From: JADLHS01 sp964561105
GTDB lineage: Bacteria; Verrucomicrobiota; Verrucomicrobiia; Limisphaerales; JADLHS01
NCBI GenBank assembly: GCA_964561105.1
Contig: CAZLOH010000013.1
Location: 1-64,000, forward strand
Direction of reading: 5' to 3'
DNA length: 64,000 nt
The translations under genes and the position numbers were made by a program. The notes beneath the pieces are model-generated. The model was not told where the DNA came from and did no database searches. It worked only from the letters and a program-made list of their open reading frames with translations. Position 1 is the first letter of the stretch. Every line of letters starts with the position of its first letter. Shown in pieces: positions 7,724 to 17,226 of the stretch.

Positions 7724-10255
7724 TCAGGGCAGGAGTCGGAGACGATAGAACCGCGCCGGGGCGGCGGCCGGCGGACCGACGGTCTTTGGCTCGCCGTTGT
7801 CAATCCATTGGATCCAATTGCCATCGCCTGCCACGGCCGGTTGTGCCGCCTGCCAGTGCAGCAGGTCACCGCTGTATTCCACGGTATAAACCCGGTTGGA
7901 CAGCGACTTGAACTCAACCAGGAAGGTGCGATTCGCGAGCAGCAGTCCGCGGTTGATGGGCTGAAAGTCTCCCTGCACAAGTGCGATGGCCGCTGCGGGC
8001 GGGACCAGTGCCGCCTGCAAGACCGGATTCGGCATGATCCGCAACGGGGACAGGTATTCCACCGTCAGGTCAACATAGTTTCCCGGCGGGATGACGGCGT
8101 ACGTTTGCACGTAGGGGATGCCGTTCAAAAAGCCCGACCCGTTGCCAACCGTGATGGCGGGCGCATTGGTCAGGTTGAACACGAGCACGCGCACGGCGTT
8201 GAGCGTGGAATAAGTTGGATTCGAGACCCGCACGCGTTGCTCGAAAACATCCTTCTGCGGGTTGTAGTAAACCGAGGTGAGAAAAGTGAGCGGCGGCCGA
8301 TCAATGACGTTCACGGTCACCGGCACGGCCGCACCGGTAGCGCCAAAGTCATCGGTGGCCATCGCGCCAAAAGTGTAGCTCCCCACCGCCAGATTGGTCA
8401 GCACGGTGAAGAACGGCGTCCCGGAATCCGCCTCGGCGATCCGGTTGGTGCCGGTGAAAAACTCAACCTTCTCCACCGTGCCATCCACGTCCTGGGCATC
8501 AGCCAGCACGGTGAAACTGGCGGGCGCAAAGAAGGACGCCCCGTTGGTGGGACTGGTAATTTGCACGGTGGGCGGGGCATTGACACTGATCGAAAATACT
8601 TCGGGCGCGGAACTGTCCACGCCGCCGTTCGCCGTGCCACCATCGTCGTGCGCAATCACCGTCACGGTAGCAGTGCCGGAAGCATTTTGCGCCGGGCAGT
8701 AGGTCAAAGTGCCATCCGCAGTGACCGCAGGCGGGACGGAGAAAAGCGCGTCGTTATCATTCACAACCTGGAAAATAACCGCCTGGCCGGACTCATCCGG
8801 CGGCCCCGCGCTGATGTCCGTCGCCCAACCAGGCACCATTTGCGGTCCGGCGTTCTGGCCGATCCGGAAGTTTGCGCCCTTGCGGAACGACGGCGGGTCA
8901 TTCACGGGAATCACGGTGACAGCTACATTCAACACCACGCGGTTCGAGTGATCATCCGAGACAGCGAATTGAAATCCATCGCTTCCGTTGAAATTGGTCA
9001 ACGGAGTGAGCCGGAAGGCTCCGTCCAGGTCCAGGCTCAACGTGCCATTGGTGATTGCGCGGACCAACGCGGCTTTCAACAGTCCACCGTGCGCGTCCAC
9101 AATGCCGCGCAACACTCCCGGCGGGGTCACCGTCAGCGTCGTGTCTTCATACGTGGTGAAACTTTTGCCCGACCAATTGTTCGTTTCCGGCGGCCGATAA
9201 ACTGGCGTGACGTTGATGGTCACCGTCGCCGGGGACGATTCGGCCTGACCATCGTCGGCCTGGTAGGTGAAGCTGTCCAAGCCGGAATAGTTGCTGTTTG
9301 GCGTGTAGGTAAAACCACCGTCCGAACCCAGACTCAACTGGCCATTACCCGGCAGAGTCACGACTTTCGCCATCAGCACATCGCCGTCTGGATCCATATC
9401 GTTCGTCAGCACGCCCGGAGCAACCACGGTCAAAGTTGTGTCTTCGAGAGTGGAGTATTGATCGCCCTGCGCCACGGGCGGACGATTCACCGGCAGCACG
9501 GTAAGATGGACCTGGGCATTCCCCGAATCGGCAGCGCCATCGTTGGCCCGATAGGTAAAGGAATCCTCGCCGGAATAATCAGCATTGGGTTGATAGGTGA
9601 AACCGCCGCTTTCGTTGAGCGATAACACCCCGTGCGCCGGACCATTCACCAGCAACGCCGTCAGCGTATCGCCATCAGCATCCGAATCATTGGCCAGAAT
9701 CCCCGGGGCGGAGATCAACAGCGTTGAGTTTTCCGCCACCGAGTAAGCGTCATCCCGCGCCACGGGCGCATGGTTGGCGCTGATGAGCGTCGTGATGAAG
9801 GTTGAATAGTTGTCGTTGGTTTTCCCCTTCTCTTCGGCCTCACTGCCAAATATCTGCGAGCGATTGGTAATCGCCCCCGGCGCGGGCGCATCCGCGCTGA
9901 TGCGTACTTGAAAAGAGCGCGACCCTTTGGCCTTGGAGTTCAGCGTTCCCAGATTCCAGGAAATCGTGTTGCCGGACACCGAACCGCCATTCAGCGTGCC
10001 CGTGACCGGAGTGGTATTCGAGGGCAGAAAATCCTTCATCACCACGTTGACGCCTTTCACAGGCCCAGCGTTCGTATAATTGAGGGTGTAAGTAATGACG
10101 TCACCGGGAGCGGCTTGAGCGGGACCGGTCTTCACAATCCGGAGGTCCGGCCACGCACAGGCCGACTCCGCGATGAGCAAGCCGATCAAAGTGAATGCGA
10201 AGGACAGCCCAGGACCTGGGAAATGGCCGACGGCTGGGGGACAATGGGTTCTCAT
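7724..10255 (-). CDS. Large secreted multi-domain surface protein (DUF11, cadherin-like repeats, Ig-like)
   Basis: 843 residues from the ATG at 10255; the signal peptide ends near ESACA. Domains in order: a DUF11-type adhesion module (residues about 38-150, DVITYTLNYTNAGPVKGV), three cadherin-like/VCBS-type repeats of about 95 residues each starting RPPVAQGDQYSTLEDTTLTV or similar and carrying GVLANDSDADGD-like calcium-type loops, a degenerate fourth repeat, a bacterial Ig domain (PPTVQITSPTNGASFFAP), a domain of unknown fold, and a C-terminal Verrucomicrobial module ending PARFYRLRLLP. These parts suggest an extracellular adhesin or matrix protein. The ligand is unknown. It heads a two-gene leftward unit with the barrel-like protein. 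Confidence 0.8.
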   Translation of the reverse strand: MRTHCPPAVGHFPGPGLSFAFTLIGLLIAESACAWPDLRIVKTGPAQAAPGDVITYTLNYTNAGPVKGVNVVMKDFLPSNTTPVTGTLNGGSVSGNTISWNLGTLNSKAKGSRSFQVRISADAPAPGAITNRSQIFGSEAEEKGKTNDNYSTFITTLISANHAPVARDDAYSVAENSTLLISAPGILANDSDADGDTLTALLVNGPAHGVLSLNESGGFTYQPNADYSGEDSFTYRANDGAADSGNAQVHLTVLPVNRPPVAQGDQYSTLEDTTLTVVAPGVLTNDMDPDGDVLMAKVVTLPGNGQLSLGSDGGFTYTPNSNYSGLDSFTYQADDGQAESSPATVTINVTPVYRPPETNNWSGKSFTTYEDTTLTVTPPGVLRGIVDAHGGLLKAALVRAITNGTLSLDLDGAFRLTPLTNFNGSDGFQFAVSDDHSNRVVLNVAVTVIPVNDPPSFRKGANFRIGQNAGPQMVPGWATDISAGPPDESGQAVIFQVVNDNDALFSVPPAVTADGTLTYCPAQNASGTATVTVIAHDDGGTANGGVDSSAPEVFSISVNAPPTVQITSPTNGASFFAPASFTVLADAQDVDGTVEKVEFFTGTNRIAEADSGTPFFTVLTNLAVGSYTFGAMATDDFGATGAAVPVTVNVIDRPPLTFLTSVYYNPQKDVFEQRVRVSNPTYSTLNAVRVLVFNLTNAPAITVGNGSGFLNGIPYVQTYAVIPPGNYVDLTVEYLSPLRIMPNPVLQAALVPPAAAIALVQGDFQPINRGLLLANRTFLVEFKSLSNRVYTVEYSGDLLHWQAAQPAVAGDGNWIQWIDNGEPKTVGPPAAAPARFYRLRLLP

Positions 10256-10555
10256 ATTACGAGCTTGGTGTGAGAACGTCCGTTTGCGCCACGCCCAACG
10301 CAATCAGGGCGACCGAGGTTCGTTGTCCCCGGGCTGGTCGCAAGTTCCTCCCGGGAGTTCACCGAGGTTTGCGGTGAGCGCGCCGTCCGCGTTGCAGCTC
10401 CCAGCACTCTGCAAATGGCATCCCTCCAAGTCCGGTTTGGCTCGGTGGACAATGACCGGCCACAGACGGCGCTGGATTCGGATTATTCAAAACTAAAAGT
10501 GCAAAATGTTTTGCCGAAGCCGAAGAACGACGAGCCGTCCCCGTCTCATTCGCGT
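10256..10555. other. Divergent intergenic region
   Basis: 300 bases between a leftward and a rightward secreted-protein gene. It must contain promoters for both. An AT-rich stretch lies at about 10480-10515, before the small proline-rich gene. No operator dyad or RNA structure was recognised. Confidence 0.4.
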
Positions 10556-10858
10556 ATGAAAAAAATACTGTTAGTTGCAACGGTCCTCGCCGGCGGAGTG
10601 ATGCTCAGCCAGGCCGGTGTCAGTGTCCACATCGGGATCGGATTCCCGTTGCCGCCACCGCCCGTGCCGATTGTGGTCGTCCCGGCCCCGGCTCCGATAT
10701 GTCCGGCACCGGTCTATGTCGCACCACCGGTCTGCCCACCGCGCTTCGTCGTGCCGTGCGCGCCGATCAGCTATCGGCCAGCCTACGGTTATCACGGTCC
10801 GCGTTGGCAGCACCGGGATTGGAATCGCCGCGCTCACGGTTACGGCTATCACCGCTGA
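10556..10858 (+). CDS. Small secreted proline-rich protein
   Basis: 100 residues. A signal peptide (MKKILLVATVLAGGVMLSQA) is followed by a Pro/Val/Cys-rich segment (PLPPPPVPIVVVPAPAPICP) and a tail rich in Tyr, His, Trp and Arg (RPAYGYHGPRWQHRDWNRRA) ending GYGYHR. The frame extends 47 codons upstream, but the ATG at 10556 puts the signal peptide first. Such PxP/YGxHR proteins occur widely in environmental Gram-negatives and have no known function. Four Cys residues could form disulfides. Confidence 0.7.
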   Translation: MKKILLVATVLAGGVMLSQAGVSVHIGIGFPLPPPPVPIVVVPAPAPICPAPVYVAPPVCPPRFVVPCAPISYRPAYGYHGPRWQHRDWNRRAHGYGYHR

Positions 10859-11075
10859 CCCGAGCGCGCGGAGCGGAGGCGGTCGGCAGCAGCGCCGCCG
10901 CTCAAATTCAGCCAATGCCGGGATTCCGGTCCCGGCATGGTTGCTTTTTCAACTCGCTCGATTCGCCGACGGTCGCAGTGACCGCAGACGCGAGCGCGAT
11001 GTGAAAGCGAAAAAATTCCGGCTCGCCAAGCGCATGATTTTCCCCGACCCTGCCGCCCTTGGGGAAATTTGAATC

Positions 11076-11957
11076 ATGCAATTTACCGGCACTTACACAG
11101 CCATTGTCACCCCGTTCAAGCGCGGCAAGATTGACGAACCCGCGCTGGAACGGCTGATCAAGTCGCAAATCAAAGGCGGCGTGGACGGCATCGTGCCCGT
11201 AGGGACGACCGGCGAATCGGCCACGTTGGATTATGCGGAACACATCCGACTCATCGCGCTCTCGGTGAAGATCGCGGCCGGCAAGATCAAGGTGATTGCC
11301 GGCACGGGCGGGAACTCCACCCAGGAAGCCATTTATCTGACGCAGGAAGCCGAGAAGGCCGGCGCGGACGCATCGCTTCAGGTCGCGCCCTATTACAACA
11401 AGCCGACGCAGGAAGGTTTATTCCAGCATTTCCACGCGGTGGCTTGTGCCACACACCTGCCGCTGATCCTGTATAGCATCCCCGGCCGCTGCGGCATCGA
11501 GATCGCCGTGGACACGGTGAACCGCCTCGCCCACGACAGCGTGAACGTCGTCGCCATCAAGGAGGCGGGCGGCAACCCGGATCGCGTATCGCACTTGCGC
11601 GCGGTCCTCGGTCCCAAGTTCACGATCCTGTCCGGGGACGATTCGTTGACGCTGCCCTTCATGGCCGTGGGCGCGCATGGTGTCATCAGCGTGGCCTCGA
11701 ACATCATCCCGCGCGAAGTCTCACACATGGTTCGCGCCTACACCTCCGGCAACACTTCGCTCGCCCTCAAACTGCACGAGAAGTACTACCCGGTCTTCAA
11801 GGACCTGTTCATCGAAACGAACCCGTGCCCGGTCAAGGCCGCCCTCGCGATGCTGGGCCTGATGGAAGACGAGTTCCGCCTGCCGCTGGTGCCGATCAGC
11901 GCCGCCAGCCGGGAGAAATTGCGGAAAACCCTGAAGCATTGCGGAGTGCTAAAATGA
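11076..11957 (+). CDS. dapA: 4-hydroxy-tetrahydrodipicolinate synthase
   Basis: 293 residues. The enzyme condenses aspartate semialdehyde with pyruvate in the lysine/diaminopimelate pathway. Evidence: GTYTAIVTPFKRG at the N-terminus, the Thr-Thr active-site motif VPVGTTGESATL, the Tyr of YSIPGRCGIEI and the Schiff-base Lys in VVAIKEAGGNPDRV. The length is typical. Its stop overlaps the start of dapB in an ATGA junction, giving a dapA-dapB-folK operon. An ATG in the frame at 11076 has a plausible purine-rich leader (GGGGAAATTTGAATC). Confidence 0.96.
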   Translation: MQFTGTYTAIVTPFKRGKIDEPALERLIKSQIKGGVDGIVPVGTTGESATLDYAEHIRLIALSVKIAAGKIKVIAGTGGNSTQEAIYLTQEAEKAGADASLQVAPYYNKPTQEGLFQHFHAVACATHLPLILYSIPGRCGIEIAVDTVNRLAHDSVNVVAIKEAGGNPDRVSHLRAVLGPKFTILSGDDSLTLPFMAVGAHGVISVASNIIPREVSHMVRAYTSGNTSLALKLHEKYYPVFKDLFIETNPCPVKAALAMLGLMEDEFRLPLVPISAASREKLRKTLKHCGVLK

Positions 11958-12688
11958 TCCGCGTCATCCTCACCGGGGCCAAAGGCCGCATGGGCCAGGC
12001 GCTCAGCGCCTGCGCGCCACAACATCGCGAACTCGAACTGGCGGGCCAGATTGATCAAGGCGACGATCTGGCGGCGATCATTGCGCGCGGCGACGTAGTA
12101 ATTGATTTCAGCTCGCATACCGCCACTGCCGGCATCGCGGAATTGTGCGCCGCGCACGGCAAAGCCCTGGTGATCGGCACGACCGGTCACGACGACGCGG
12201 AAAAAGCCCGCATCACGCCTCACGCGTCACGGATCCCAATGGTGTGGTCGGCGAACTACTCGACGGGAGTGAACACGCTCTTCTGGCTCACGCGCAAGGC
12301 GGCGGAGATTCTTGGGAACAATTACGATCTGGAAGTGGTGGAGATGCATCATCGGCTCAAGAAAGATGCGCCCAGCGGCACGGCGAAATCCCTCGCGGAA
12401 ATTCTCGCCGCCGTACGCCAGCAACAACTCGCCCAAGTGGCGCGGCATGGACGCGCCGGCATCGTCGGCGAACGCACGGCCGAGGAGATAGGCATTCATT
12501 CGCTGCGCGGGGGCGACGTGGTGGGAGATCATACGGTCATATTTGCGACGAACGGCGAGCGGGTGGAACTCACACACAAAGCGTCCAACCGGGACACGTT
12601 TGCCAACGGCGCCCTGCGCGCGGCGGCCTGGGTGGTGCGGCAACGACCCGGGCGGTATGACATGCAGGATGTGCTGGGACTGAAATGA
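11954..12688 (+). CDS. dapB: 4-hydroxy-tetrahydrodipicolinate reductase
   Basis: 244 residues from the ATG that overlaps the dapA stop by four bases (the frame is open further upstream within dapA). DapB reduces hydroxytetrahydrodipicolinate with NAD(P)H, the step after DapA. Evidence: the Rossmann motif VILTGAKGRMGQAL, the loop VIGTTGH, and the substrate-binding signature VVEMHHRLKKDAPSGTA, with the His-His and Lys catalytic residues. The C-terminus RYDMQDVLGLK is standard. Next gene folK starts in the same ATGA overlap style. Confidence 0.96.
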   Translation: MIRVILTGAKGRMGQALSACAPQHRELELAGQIDQGDDLAAIIARGDVVIDFSSHTATAGIAELCAAHGKALVIGTTGHDDAEKARITPHASRIPMVWSANYSTGVNTLFWLTRKAAEILGNNYDLEVVEMHHRLKKDAPSGTAKSLAEILAAVRQQQLAQVARHGRAGIVGERTAEEIGIHSLRGGDVVGDHTVIFATNGERVELTHKASNRDTFANGALRAAAWVVRQRPGRYDMQDVLGLK

Positions 12689-13185
12689 ATCTGGTCGTCG
12701 CCTACATCGCTCTCGGCTCGAACGTGGGTGATTCGCCCAACATTCTCCGACGGGCGCTGGAGCGACTCACGGAGTTTTCTGTCCGGCCTTTGCTCACCTC
12801 CTCGCTCTGGCAAACCACGCCGGTGGATTGTCCGCCCGGTTCGCCACCATTCGTCAACGCCGTGGCCGCGCTCACGCCGCTGCCAGCCGAGACGCCGGAA
12901 TCCCTGCTGGAAAAGATGCTGACGCTGGAAAAGGAATTCGGACGGAAACCCAAACAAGTCCTCAACGAACCCCGCCGGCTGGATCTGGATCTGATCGCCT
13001 TCGGGAACGAGACACAGCGGACGCCCGGGTTGACCCTGCCGCATCCGCGGGCGCTGGAGCGCCGATTCGTGCTGCAACCACTCAACGAAATCGCGCCCGG
13101 CTTGATCCTGCCCAATCAAAACCGGACGGTGGCCCAGTGCCTGGCGAAACTTGTGTCCGCGGAAAAGCTGGTTCGTTTGCCGTGA
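12685..13185 (+). CDS. folK: 2-amino-4-hydroxy-6-hydroxymethyldihydropteridine diphosphokinase
   Basis: 166 residues. HPPK transfers pyrophosphate from ATP to the pterin alcohol in folate synthesis. The N-terminus AYIALGSNVGDSPNILRRAL is diagnostic, as are the metal- and pterin-binding block RRLDLDLIAFG and the LPHPRALERRFVLQPLNEI segment. It is translationally coupled to dapB through an ATGA overlap and is the last gene of the unit; the next gene is convergent only 17 bases away. Confidence 0.95.
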   Translation: MNLVVAYIALGSNVGDSPNILRRALERLTEFSVRPLLTSSLWQTTPVDCPPGSPPFVNAVAALTPLPAETPESLLEKMLTLEKEFGRKPKQVLNEPRRLDLDLIAFGNETQRTPGLTLPHPRALERRFVLQPLNEIAPGLILPNQNRTVAQCLAKLVSAEKLVRLP

Positions 13186-13202
13186 CGCGCCCGCGGATTT
13201 CG

Positions 13203-14621
13203 TCAACCCGCCGCGGTGGGTGAAGCGGCTCCGTCGCCACCCTCCGTACGCTTCTTCGGACGGAACAGCGCCACGAACAACACCAGGATAATTCCCGCAA
13301 AAGTGGCTGGAGCCGCCCAGAGCGGCTTCCAGGCGATGGATTCCAATTCCGCCTTGCGCAGCGCGGTTTGTTGTTCGGGTGGCAATCCGTTGCGGATGGC
13401 CAGCACACGTTTGGAAAGTTCCTCGGCAATTTGTGGTTTTTCCGTGGTGGGTGCGGCGGCCAGGCGATCTTCCAAAGCTTTGACCTCGACAGACTGCGCC
13501 GGCAGGACTTTTGCCATTGCCACGGAAAGCGGCGGCGTGTGTTGAGCTTCGATCTTGCCAGCCACCTTTGCGCCAATGGCCATGCCCAGTCCCAGCGTGA
13601 ACAGCACCAGGAGCCCCTGCGCCTGGGCGCGCACCTGTTTGGGCGCGGCCTGATCCGTGTAAATCTGACCGGTGACAAAAAAGAAATCGTAACAGATGCC
13701 ATGCAGCACGATCCCGAGGATGATCATCCAGCGCACTTCATCCGCCGCGCCAAAGGCAAACAGGGTGTAGCGCACAACCCACGCCAACATGCCGGCCGCG
13801 AGCATCCATTTCACACCCAGCCGCACAAAGAAAATCGGCATCACGAGCATGAAGAACAGCTCCGACATCTGGCCAAAACTCATCGTCCGGCCAATAGGCA
13901 GCCCGGTCATTTCCACAATGCGGCTGGTGATTTGGTAGTAAAACGCCAGCGGAATGCAGATCAGCGTGGACGCAACCAGGAACACCAGGTAGGAACGGTT
14001 CTTAAGCATCACCAACGCATCCAGGCCGATGATCTGCCGGATGCTGACCGGGCCGGTTTCCGTGGGCGGCGTGTGAGGCAGGAAAAAGCTGAACAACCCG
14101 AGCGCCACACCGGCGCCGACGGTGAGATAAAACATCCCGATGGTCGTGTCGAACTTGAGGGCCGTGATCGCCAGCCCGACCACGATCCAGCCGATGGTGC
14201 CGAGCACCCGGATGCCGGGAAACTGCTTCTCGGAATCTGTCATGCACTTCATGGCAATGGTGTTGACCAGCGCCAGCGTCGGGAAATACGTCAGCATGTG
14301 GGCAAAGAACAACAGATTGATCACGTTGGGCGAAGGCGTCGCTGATTTCATCACCGTGATCGCGCCGAACATGAGCGCCGCGCCCAGCAGGTGCATTACT
14401 CCCAAAACTTTTTGCGCGGAGAAAAAGCGGTCAGCCACCATCCCCACGAAGAACGGCGCAATCATGCCGGCGATCGGGCCGACCGAATACATCGTGCCGA
14501 AATCCGCCGCCGTGAACCCGATCGTCGAGAGATAGTTGGGGCCGGTGACATACCACGCCCCCCAGACGAAGAACTCGAGAAACATCATGAGGGAGAGTTT
14601 GACGCGAATGGATATTTTCAT
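13203..14621 (-). CDS. MFS permease, nucleoside:H+ symporter family
   Basis: 472 residues from the ATG at 14621 (start chosen so that MKISIRVKLSLMMFLEFFVW forms the first membrane helix). Twelve hydrophobic segments are visible. The motif FFVWGAWYVTGPNYLSTIGF and the GRTMSFGQMSELFFML stretch are like the Nuc_H_symport family (NupG/XapB). A soluble insert of about 60 residues, rich in charged residues (VEVKALEDRLAAAPTTEKPQ), lies between the last two helices and is not usual for NupG. Substrate is inferred as a nucleoside from family only. It stands alone between the convergent folK and the dxs terminator. Confidence 0.8.
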   Translation of the reverse strand: MKISIRVKLSLMMFLEFFVWGAWYVTGPNYLSTIGFTAADFGTMYSVGPIAGMIAPFFVGMVADRFFSAQKVLGVMHLLGAALMFGAITVMKSATPSPNVINLLFFAHMLTYFPTLALVNTIAMKCMTDSEKQFPGIRVLGTIGWIVVGLAITALKFDTTIGMFYLTVGAGVALGLFSFFLPHTPPTETGPVSIRQIIGLDALVMLKNRSYLVFLVASTLICIPLAFYYQITSRIVEMTGLPIGRTMSFGQMSELFFMLVMPIFFVRLGVKWMLAAGMLAWVVRYTLFAFGAADEVRWMIILGIVLHGICYDFFFVTGQIYTDQAAPKQVRAQAQGLLVLFTLGLGMAIGAKVAGKIEAQHTPPLSVAMAKVLPAQSVEVKALEDRLAAAPTTEKPQIAEELSKRVLAIRNGLPPEQQTALRKAELESIAWKPLWAAPATFAGIILVLFVALFRPKKRTEGGDGAASPTAAG

Positions 14622-14685
14622 AGCAATGGCGCGGAGCTTAGAGAACTCGTCCGGTCGGAGCAAGCGGAGAGAAACGGTTCGGGCG

Positions 14686-14725
14686 CAAACGAAAACCCAT
14701 TCACCTCCCGTTGGCGGTGAATGGG
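14686..14725 (-). terminator. Rho-independent terminator of the xseB-dxs unit
   Basis: A perfect 10-bp inverted repeat, CCCATTCACC (14696-14705) and GGTGAATGGG (14716-14725), with a 10-base loop. On the minus strand the stem is followed by TTTTCGTTT. It lies just downstream of the dxs stop and before the MFS gene. Confidence 0.75.
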
Positions 14726-14752
14726 CGCTGGCAGAATTTCAAGTTGCGACGC

Positions 14753-16744
14753 TCAGGCGATGGCTCCGAGCAGCTTCGTCGCGGCGGGGGCTTCACTGAA
14801 TTGCGCCTTCACCTTGACCACGGTGTTCTCCACCGTCAGTCCGTAGCGGCCGCGCAGCACGTCCTGGGACGAGGCGTGCTCGATGAATTGATCCGGCCAG
14901 CCGATGCGCACCACCGGCGTGGTGATGCCTTTGTCGCCAAACAATTCCAACACGGCCGAACCGTAGCCGCCCATGAGCACATGGTCTTCGAGCGTGACAA
15001 GCACATCCGCCGACCGCCCAAAAAACTCGTGCGTTCCGGCGTCAATCGGCTTGGTGAAGCGGGGATTGATGACCGCAACATCGTAACCGTCGGCGGCCAA
15101 TTGCGCCGCCGCCTTACGCGCGATGGGATTCAGATTCCCCAGGCCAAACAGCGCCACCTTGCGTTTGCCGTTGTTCGCAAAATTCTCCTGCACCTCAGCT
15201 TTACCGACATCGAGGAGCTGGGGCTGTTCCTTGATCGGCACACCCTCCGCCGCCCCGCGCGGGTAGCGGATGAACGCAGGGTGTTTTTGATGCGTGGCGG
15301 TGAACATCATGTCCTGCAACTCGTCCTCGTCCTTCGGCGCCATGGCGATGAGGTTCGGCAGACAGCGGAGGTAGGCAATGTCGAACAACCCGTGATGCGT
15401 CGGGCCGTCATTGGCGGAAAGTCCGGCGCGATCCATGCAGAAGATGACCGGCAAATCCTGCAAGCACACGTCGTGATGGATGCAATCGTAGGCGCGTTGG
15501 AGAAACGTGGAGTAGATCGCCACGACCGGGTGATAGCCCATCGTGGCCATGCCGGCCGCGAAGATGACCGCGTGCTCCTCGGCAATGCCCACGTCTATGT
15601 AACGCTCCGGCATGGCCTTTTCCAGATGCTTCATACCCGTGCCGCTCGGCATGGCGGCCGTGATGCCAACGAGGTTGTTGTTGTTCCGGCAGAGCTTGAC
15701 CATGGTTTGACCGAACACGTCCTGGTAGGCCGGCGGCGTGCCGGGTTTGGCCGCGGGCGTTTCCCCCGTCTTGGCGTCGTACGGTCCGAGGCCGTGGAAT
15801 TTCTCCGGCTGCTTGAGCGCAGCCTCGAAGCCCTTGCCCTTTTGCGTCAGGATATGGATGACAATGGGGTGGTCGCACGTCTTGGCAAACTCCAGTGTAT
15901 TGATGAGCAGCGGCAGATCGTGACCATCAATCGGGCCAAGATACCGCACGCCCATTTCCTCGAACAGAATCGCGCTGCCGAAACCGCCGCGGCCATCACC
16001 ATCCACGCCGGGATTTTTTTTCTGTCGCAGGCTGACTTCAGACAGCGCGCCCTTGAAGCCTTCCTCGGCCTTGTGCGCGAGCTTCAGCGCCAGATTGCCC
16101 TTGGGCATGCGCGACACAAATTTTTCAAAGTCGCGCGTGAGCTTGTTGTAGGACGGATGCGTGATGAGCTTGTTGAGATAACCCGAGATCGCGCCGACGT
16201 TCTTGGCAATGCTCCACTCGTTGTCGTTGAGAATGCCGATGAACTTCTTGGTCGTGTGGGAAATATTGTTCAACGCCTCAAACGAGATGCCGTTCGTCAA
16301 CGCCGCGTCACCAAAAATGCACACCACGTTTTCGTCCGTGCCCCGCTTGTCACGCGCCGCCGCCATGCCCAAGGCGGCGGACAGGGCCGTACCCGCGTGC
16401 CCCGCGCCGAAGCAATCGTGCGGACTCTCGGTGCGGAGCGCGAACCCATTCAATCCATCCGTCTGGCGGATGGTGTGAAAGCGATCCTTGCGGCCGGTAA
16501 GCAGCTTGTGGACATAAACCTGATGACTCACGTCCCAGACGAATTTGTCCACGGGGGTGCTGAACACGTGGTGCAGCGCAAGCGTCAGCTCCACCACCCC
16601 GAGATTCGGGCCGAGGTGGCCGCCCGCCTTGGCCAGCCCGGTGATCAATTCCTGCCGGATTTCTTCCGCCAGGATTTCCAGTTGCGGCGGCGTGAGCTTC
16701 TTCACGTGCGCCGGCCCGTCCACCATGTCCAGGTATCGGTTCAT
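14753..16744 (-). CDS. dxs: 1-deoxy-D-xylulose-5-phosphate synthase
   Basis: 663 residues. DXS condenses pyruvate and glyceraldehyde 3-phosphate using thiamine diphosphate, the entry to the MEP isoprenoid pathway. Evidence: GGHLGPNLGVVELTLALHHV, WDVSHQVYVHKLLTGR, GAGHAGTALSAALGMA, the ThDP-binding GDAALTNGISFEALNN to LNDNEWSIAKN, the transketolase-type pyrimidine domain with IDVGIAEEHAVIFAAGMA and RAGLSANDGPTHHG, and a transketolase C-terminal domain. Several canonical residues differ (GDAALTNG for GDGALTGG), so this is a divergent branch. The stop is followed by a strong terminator; xseB ends two bases before this start. Confidence 0.93.
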   Translation of the reverse strand: MNRYLDMVDGPAHVKKLTPPQLEILAEEIRQELITGLAKAGGHLGPNLGVVELTLALHHVFSTPVDKFVWDVSHQVYVHKLLTGRKDRFHTIRQTDGLNGFALRTESPHDCFGAGHAGTALSAALGMAAARDKRGTDENVVCIFGDAALTNGISFEALNNISHTTKKFIGILNDNEWSIAKNVGAISGYLNKLITHPSYNKLTRDFEKFVSRMPKGNLALKLAHKAEEGFKGALSEVSLRQKKNPGVDGDGRGGFGSAILFEEMGVRYLGPIDGHDLPLLINTLEFAKTCDHPIVIHILTQKGKGFEAALKQPEKFHGLGPYDAKTGETPAAKPGTPPAYQDVFGQTMVKLCRNNNNLVGITAAMPSGTGMKHLEKAMPERYIDVGIAEEHAVIFAAGMATMGYHPVVAIYSTFLQRAYDCIHHDVCLQDLPVIFCMDRAGLSANDGPTHHGLFDIAYLRCLPNLIAMAPKDEDELQDMMFTATHQKHPAFIRYPRGAAEGVPIKEQPQLLDVGKAEVQENFANNGKRKVALFGLGNLNPIARKAAAQLAADGYDVAVINPRFTKPIDAGTHEFFGRSADVLVTLEDHVLMGGYGSAVLELFGDKGITTPVVRIGWPDQFIEHASSQDVLRGRYGLTVENTVVKVKAQFSEAPAATKLLGAIA

Positions 16745-16746
16745 AG

Positions 16747-17025
16747 TTAGTCTTCGGCTGATTCCATTGCCAGCGGCTTGAGTTTCAACTCGCCCGCGGC
16801 GGTCTTTTCCAACTGCTGAATCTTCAGCTCGGCCTCGGCCAGTTTATCCTGGCAGATGCGCGCCAGTTTCACGCCTTCCTCGTATTTGGCCAGCAAACTT
16901 TCCAGGGGCAAATCCCCCGACTCCATCCCTTCGACGATGGATTCGAGCTTGGCCAGCGCTTCTTCAAACGGCACGGCCGATTTGGGAGACGCGCCGCTGG
17001 AAGTGCTTTTTGATGGATTCGGCAC
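16747..17025 (-). CDS. xseB: Exodeoxyribonuclease VII small subunit
   Basis: 92 residues. The core FEEALAKLESIVEGMESGDLPLESLLAKYEEGVKLARICQ (quoted here in part: LESIVEGMESGDLPLE) and QDKLAEAELKIQQL are the standard XseB helix pair. The protein forms the regulatory stalk of ExoVII with XseA, which is not in this window. It is two bases upstream of dxs, an xseB-(ispA)-dxs arrangement seen in many bacteria, here without ispA. Confidence 0.93.
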   Translation of the reverse strand: MPNPSKSTSSGASPKSAVPFEEALAKLESIVEGMESGDLPLESLLAKYEEGVKLARICQDKLAEAELKIQQLEKTAAGELKLKPLAMESAED

Positions 17026-17226
17026 GACCGAAAACTAGGCGAAAGCCCCGCCTGAGTCCAGTTCAGAGTCTCACTCGCTTCCCTCCTTAATCTTAATCCT
17101 AATCTCCACCTTCCTCTTGATTTCCGCGTCCACGACGGTCTGCAAAATAATTCTCAGAATCTTTGGCGTTAGACCGTTTTTGTCCGACCCCACCCGTTAG
17201 GCTGACGGCAAAAATAGAAAGGCATT
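17026..17226. other. Divergent intergenic region
   Basis: About 200 bases between xseB and a small rightward gene. It holds a direct TTAATCTTAATCCTAATC run at 17088-17105. No clear promoter could be assigned. Confidence 0.3.

Noticed and set aside
7532..9625. 697-codon plus-strand frame opposite the multi-domain surface protein
   Set aside because: The minus-strand gene has recognisable cadherin-like and Ig-like domains and a signal peptide; the plus-strand frame has none.
14711..16750. Long open frame on the plus strand opposite dxs
   Set aside because: It is antisense to a clear dxs gene, rich in Arg/His/Val with no family features; high GC content produces such long shadows.
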